Shown in pieces: positions 5,654 through 6,604 of a stretch of DNA of 6,604 nucleotides. Origin of the DNA: Candidatus Fermentibacteraceae bacterium (GTDB lineage Bacteria > Fermentibacterota > Fermentibacteria > Fermentibacterales > JCC-6). The position numbers were made by a program, and so were the translations under genes. The DNA lies in assembly GCA_030596465.1 (NCBI GenBank), contig JAUVJW010000116.1, positions 1-6,604 of the forward strand, in the 5' to 3' direction. Position 1 is the first letter of the stretch; each line of letters starts with the position of its first letter. Below the pieces are notes generated by a model that saw only the letters and a list, made by a program, of their open reading frames with translations, made no database searches and was not told the DNA's origin.

Positions 5654-6604
5654 CTATGATCCCTCCCCGCCTGCAGGCGTGTGTCTGTTTTTCAATTCCA
5701 TAAGAAGCAGAAGACGTTCAACAGCGTACTCCGGTAAAGAGAATCCATTTTCTCCAAACCATCGGTATTCCGCTCCGGCCTCCTCTATTCTGTTTAACTC
5801 CCACAGGCTGTTTGCCAGAACAAGCCTGGCTTCAGCGTAAGACGGCGACAATGCCAGCGCCCCGCGACAGAATTCAACCGCTGTGGAGAAATCACCTCCG
5901 GTTCGGTAAACCTTCGCGATTCTCTCAAGAACCACCGGTCCCTGTGCCCTGGACAGAGCCAGTTCCGCCAGTTCTTCCGCGTACTCCTGTTCTCCTGACA
6001 GGGAATATAACCACGCGCACTGGGCAATGCCCCACGGGGGAAGGGAATCCATATATGATTCAGCCTCACAAAGAGCTTTGTTCTGCTGCCCGGTTACCCA
6101 GAGAGCTGTTATCAGAATGGCTTTTTCATCCCACTCTGATCTGATAATTTCGGGTGTAATACCTGTCATTACTTTGTTCTCTGCGAATTCGCCATTCTGC
6201 AGGAAGGAAACCGCTGATTGCAGCGAAGGATCTCCGGACAACCTCGCGCTGGCCGCCGCCGACTGCAGATCTCCCTCTCTGCACGATTCCCAGCAGTCGA
6301 GGGTGTTGAACCAGATACCTTCTCTGTAATCCGATTCAGTTGAGTATGTCGTATCCCCACGGAAGTAAAGAGATTCAATGACAGCATCAAGTACATCGGT
6401 ACCAAGCTGGTTTTTTTGTCTTGCGAGTTCATTCAGGGAAGCTGAGGGTTGCAGATAAAGAGGTGTTGTGAGAAATACTGAAGGATCAAGAGGGTCAAAA
6501 TATCTGAAGGCGAGAGACTCCAACCCGGTTTCCTTAAGAAGTTCCCATTTTGCATATGTGCTTGTAAGACCATCAATGTGGATGGGAACCCAGCCTGGAA
6601 GAGC
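5654..6604 (-). CDS. TPR-containing protein of unknown function (5' end outside window)
   Basis: The frame is open from the right edge, so the TTG at 6523 is internal and at least 27 more residues precede it (they include PGWVPIHIDGLTS). The 316 visible residues begin with a non-repeat part (about 1-130) that I do not recognise; it is rich in aromatic residues (FRYFDPLDPSVFLTTPLY, about 33-50) and has no obvious membrane helix in view. The C-terminal half is helical and TPR-like, with hairpins at about 161-187, 193-219, 224-255 (LERIAKVYRTGGDFSTAVEF) and 258-289 (ARLVLANSLWELNRIEEAGAEY), ending in a polar tail GGEGS. It is the first visible gene of the minus-strand operon; its TAG directly abuts the ATG of the carboxyltransferase, whose ribosome binding site lies inside this gene, so the two are probably translationally coupled. 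The missing N-terminus may hold the informative domain, for example a membrane or enzyme region. Confidence 0.8.
   Translation of the reverse strand, partial: ALPGWVPIHIDGLTSTYAKWELLKETGLESLAFRYFDPLDPSVFLTTPLYLQPSASLNELARQKNQLGTDVLDAVIESLYFRGDTTYSTESDYREGIWFNTLDCWESCREGDLQSAAASARLSGDPSLQSAVSFLQNGEFAENKVMTGITPEIIRSEWDEKAILITALWVTGQQNKALCEAESYMDSLPPWGIAQCAWLYSLSGEQEYAEELAELALSRAQGPVVLERIAKVYRTGGDFSTAVEFCRGALALSPSYAEARLVLANSLWELNRIEEAGAEYRWFGENGFSLPEYAVERLLLLMELKNRHTPAGGEGS

Overview
The window is ordinary bacterial chromosome with dense, short-spaced genes, roughly balanced GC, ATG and TTG starts and purine-rich Shine-Dalgarno sites. A lipobox-bearing lipoprotein and a periplasmic-type L,D-transpeptidase point to a diderm (Gram-negative type) bacterium. 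The small biotin carrier, with its characteristic N-terminal arm, sits directly after a methylmalonyl/propionyl-CoA carboxyltransferase. That arrangement is what I associate with Bacteroidetes/FCB-like and related anaerobic lineages, so an uncultured FCB-type phylum is a reasonable but low-confidence guess.

Layout. (1) 2-1740, plus strand: the 3' part of a class I mannose-6-phosphate isomerase (manA), overlapping by ATGA a complete mannose-1-phosphate guanylyltransferase (manC). Together they convert fructose-6-phosphate-derived mannose-6-phosphate towards GDP-mannose; the phosphomannomutase between the two steps is not in the window. (2) 1792-2208 or slightly longer, minus strand: a small YkuD-type L,D-transpeptidase, convergent with manC, with an uncertain start. 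(3) 2209-2440: a divergent intergenic region with a run of nine G, a possible -35 element and the strong ribosome binding site of the next gene. (4) 2441-3721, plus strand: a tetratricopeptide-repeat lipoprotein starting at TTG. (5) 3732-3755: a strong GC-rich hairpin between convergent genes, acting as an intrinsic terminator for the minus-strand operon. (6) 3779-6604, minus strand: an operon read from the right edge, made of a TPR-containing protein cut by the window end, an acyl-CoA carboxyltransferase that follows it with no spacing, and a biotin carrier protein.

The carboxyltransferase and biotin carrier should form two of the three parts of a biotin-dependent acyl-CoA carboxylase (propionyl/acetyl-CoA) or, less likely, a decarboxylase. 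No biotin carboxylase and no membrane decarboxylase subunit are encoded here, so that partner must be elsewhere. I found no mobile element, CRISPR array, tRNA or rRNA, and no convincing new multi-gene system. The points most worth a second look are the carboxyltransferase's unusual residue near the acyl-CoA pocket, the TPR gene abutting it, the G9 tract in the divergent promoter region and the unclear start of the L,D-transpeptidase.
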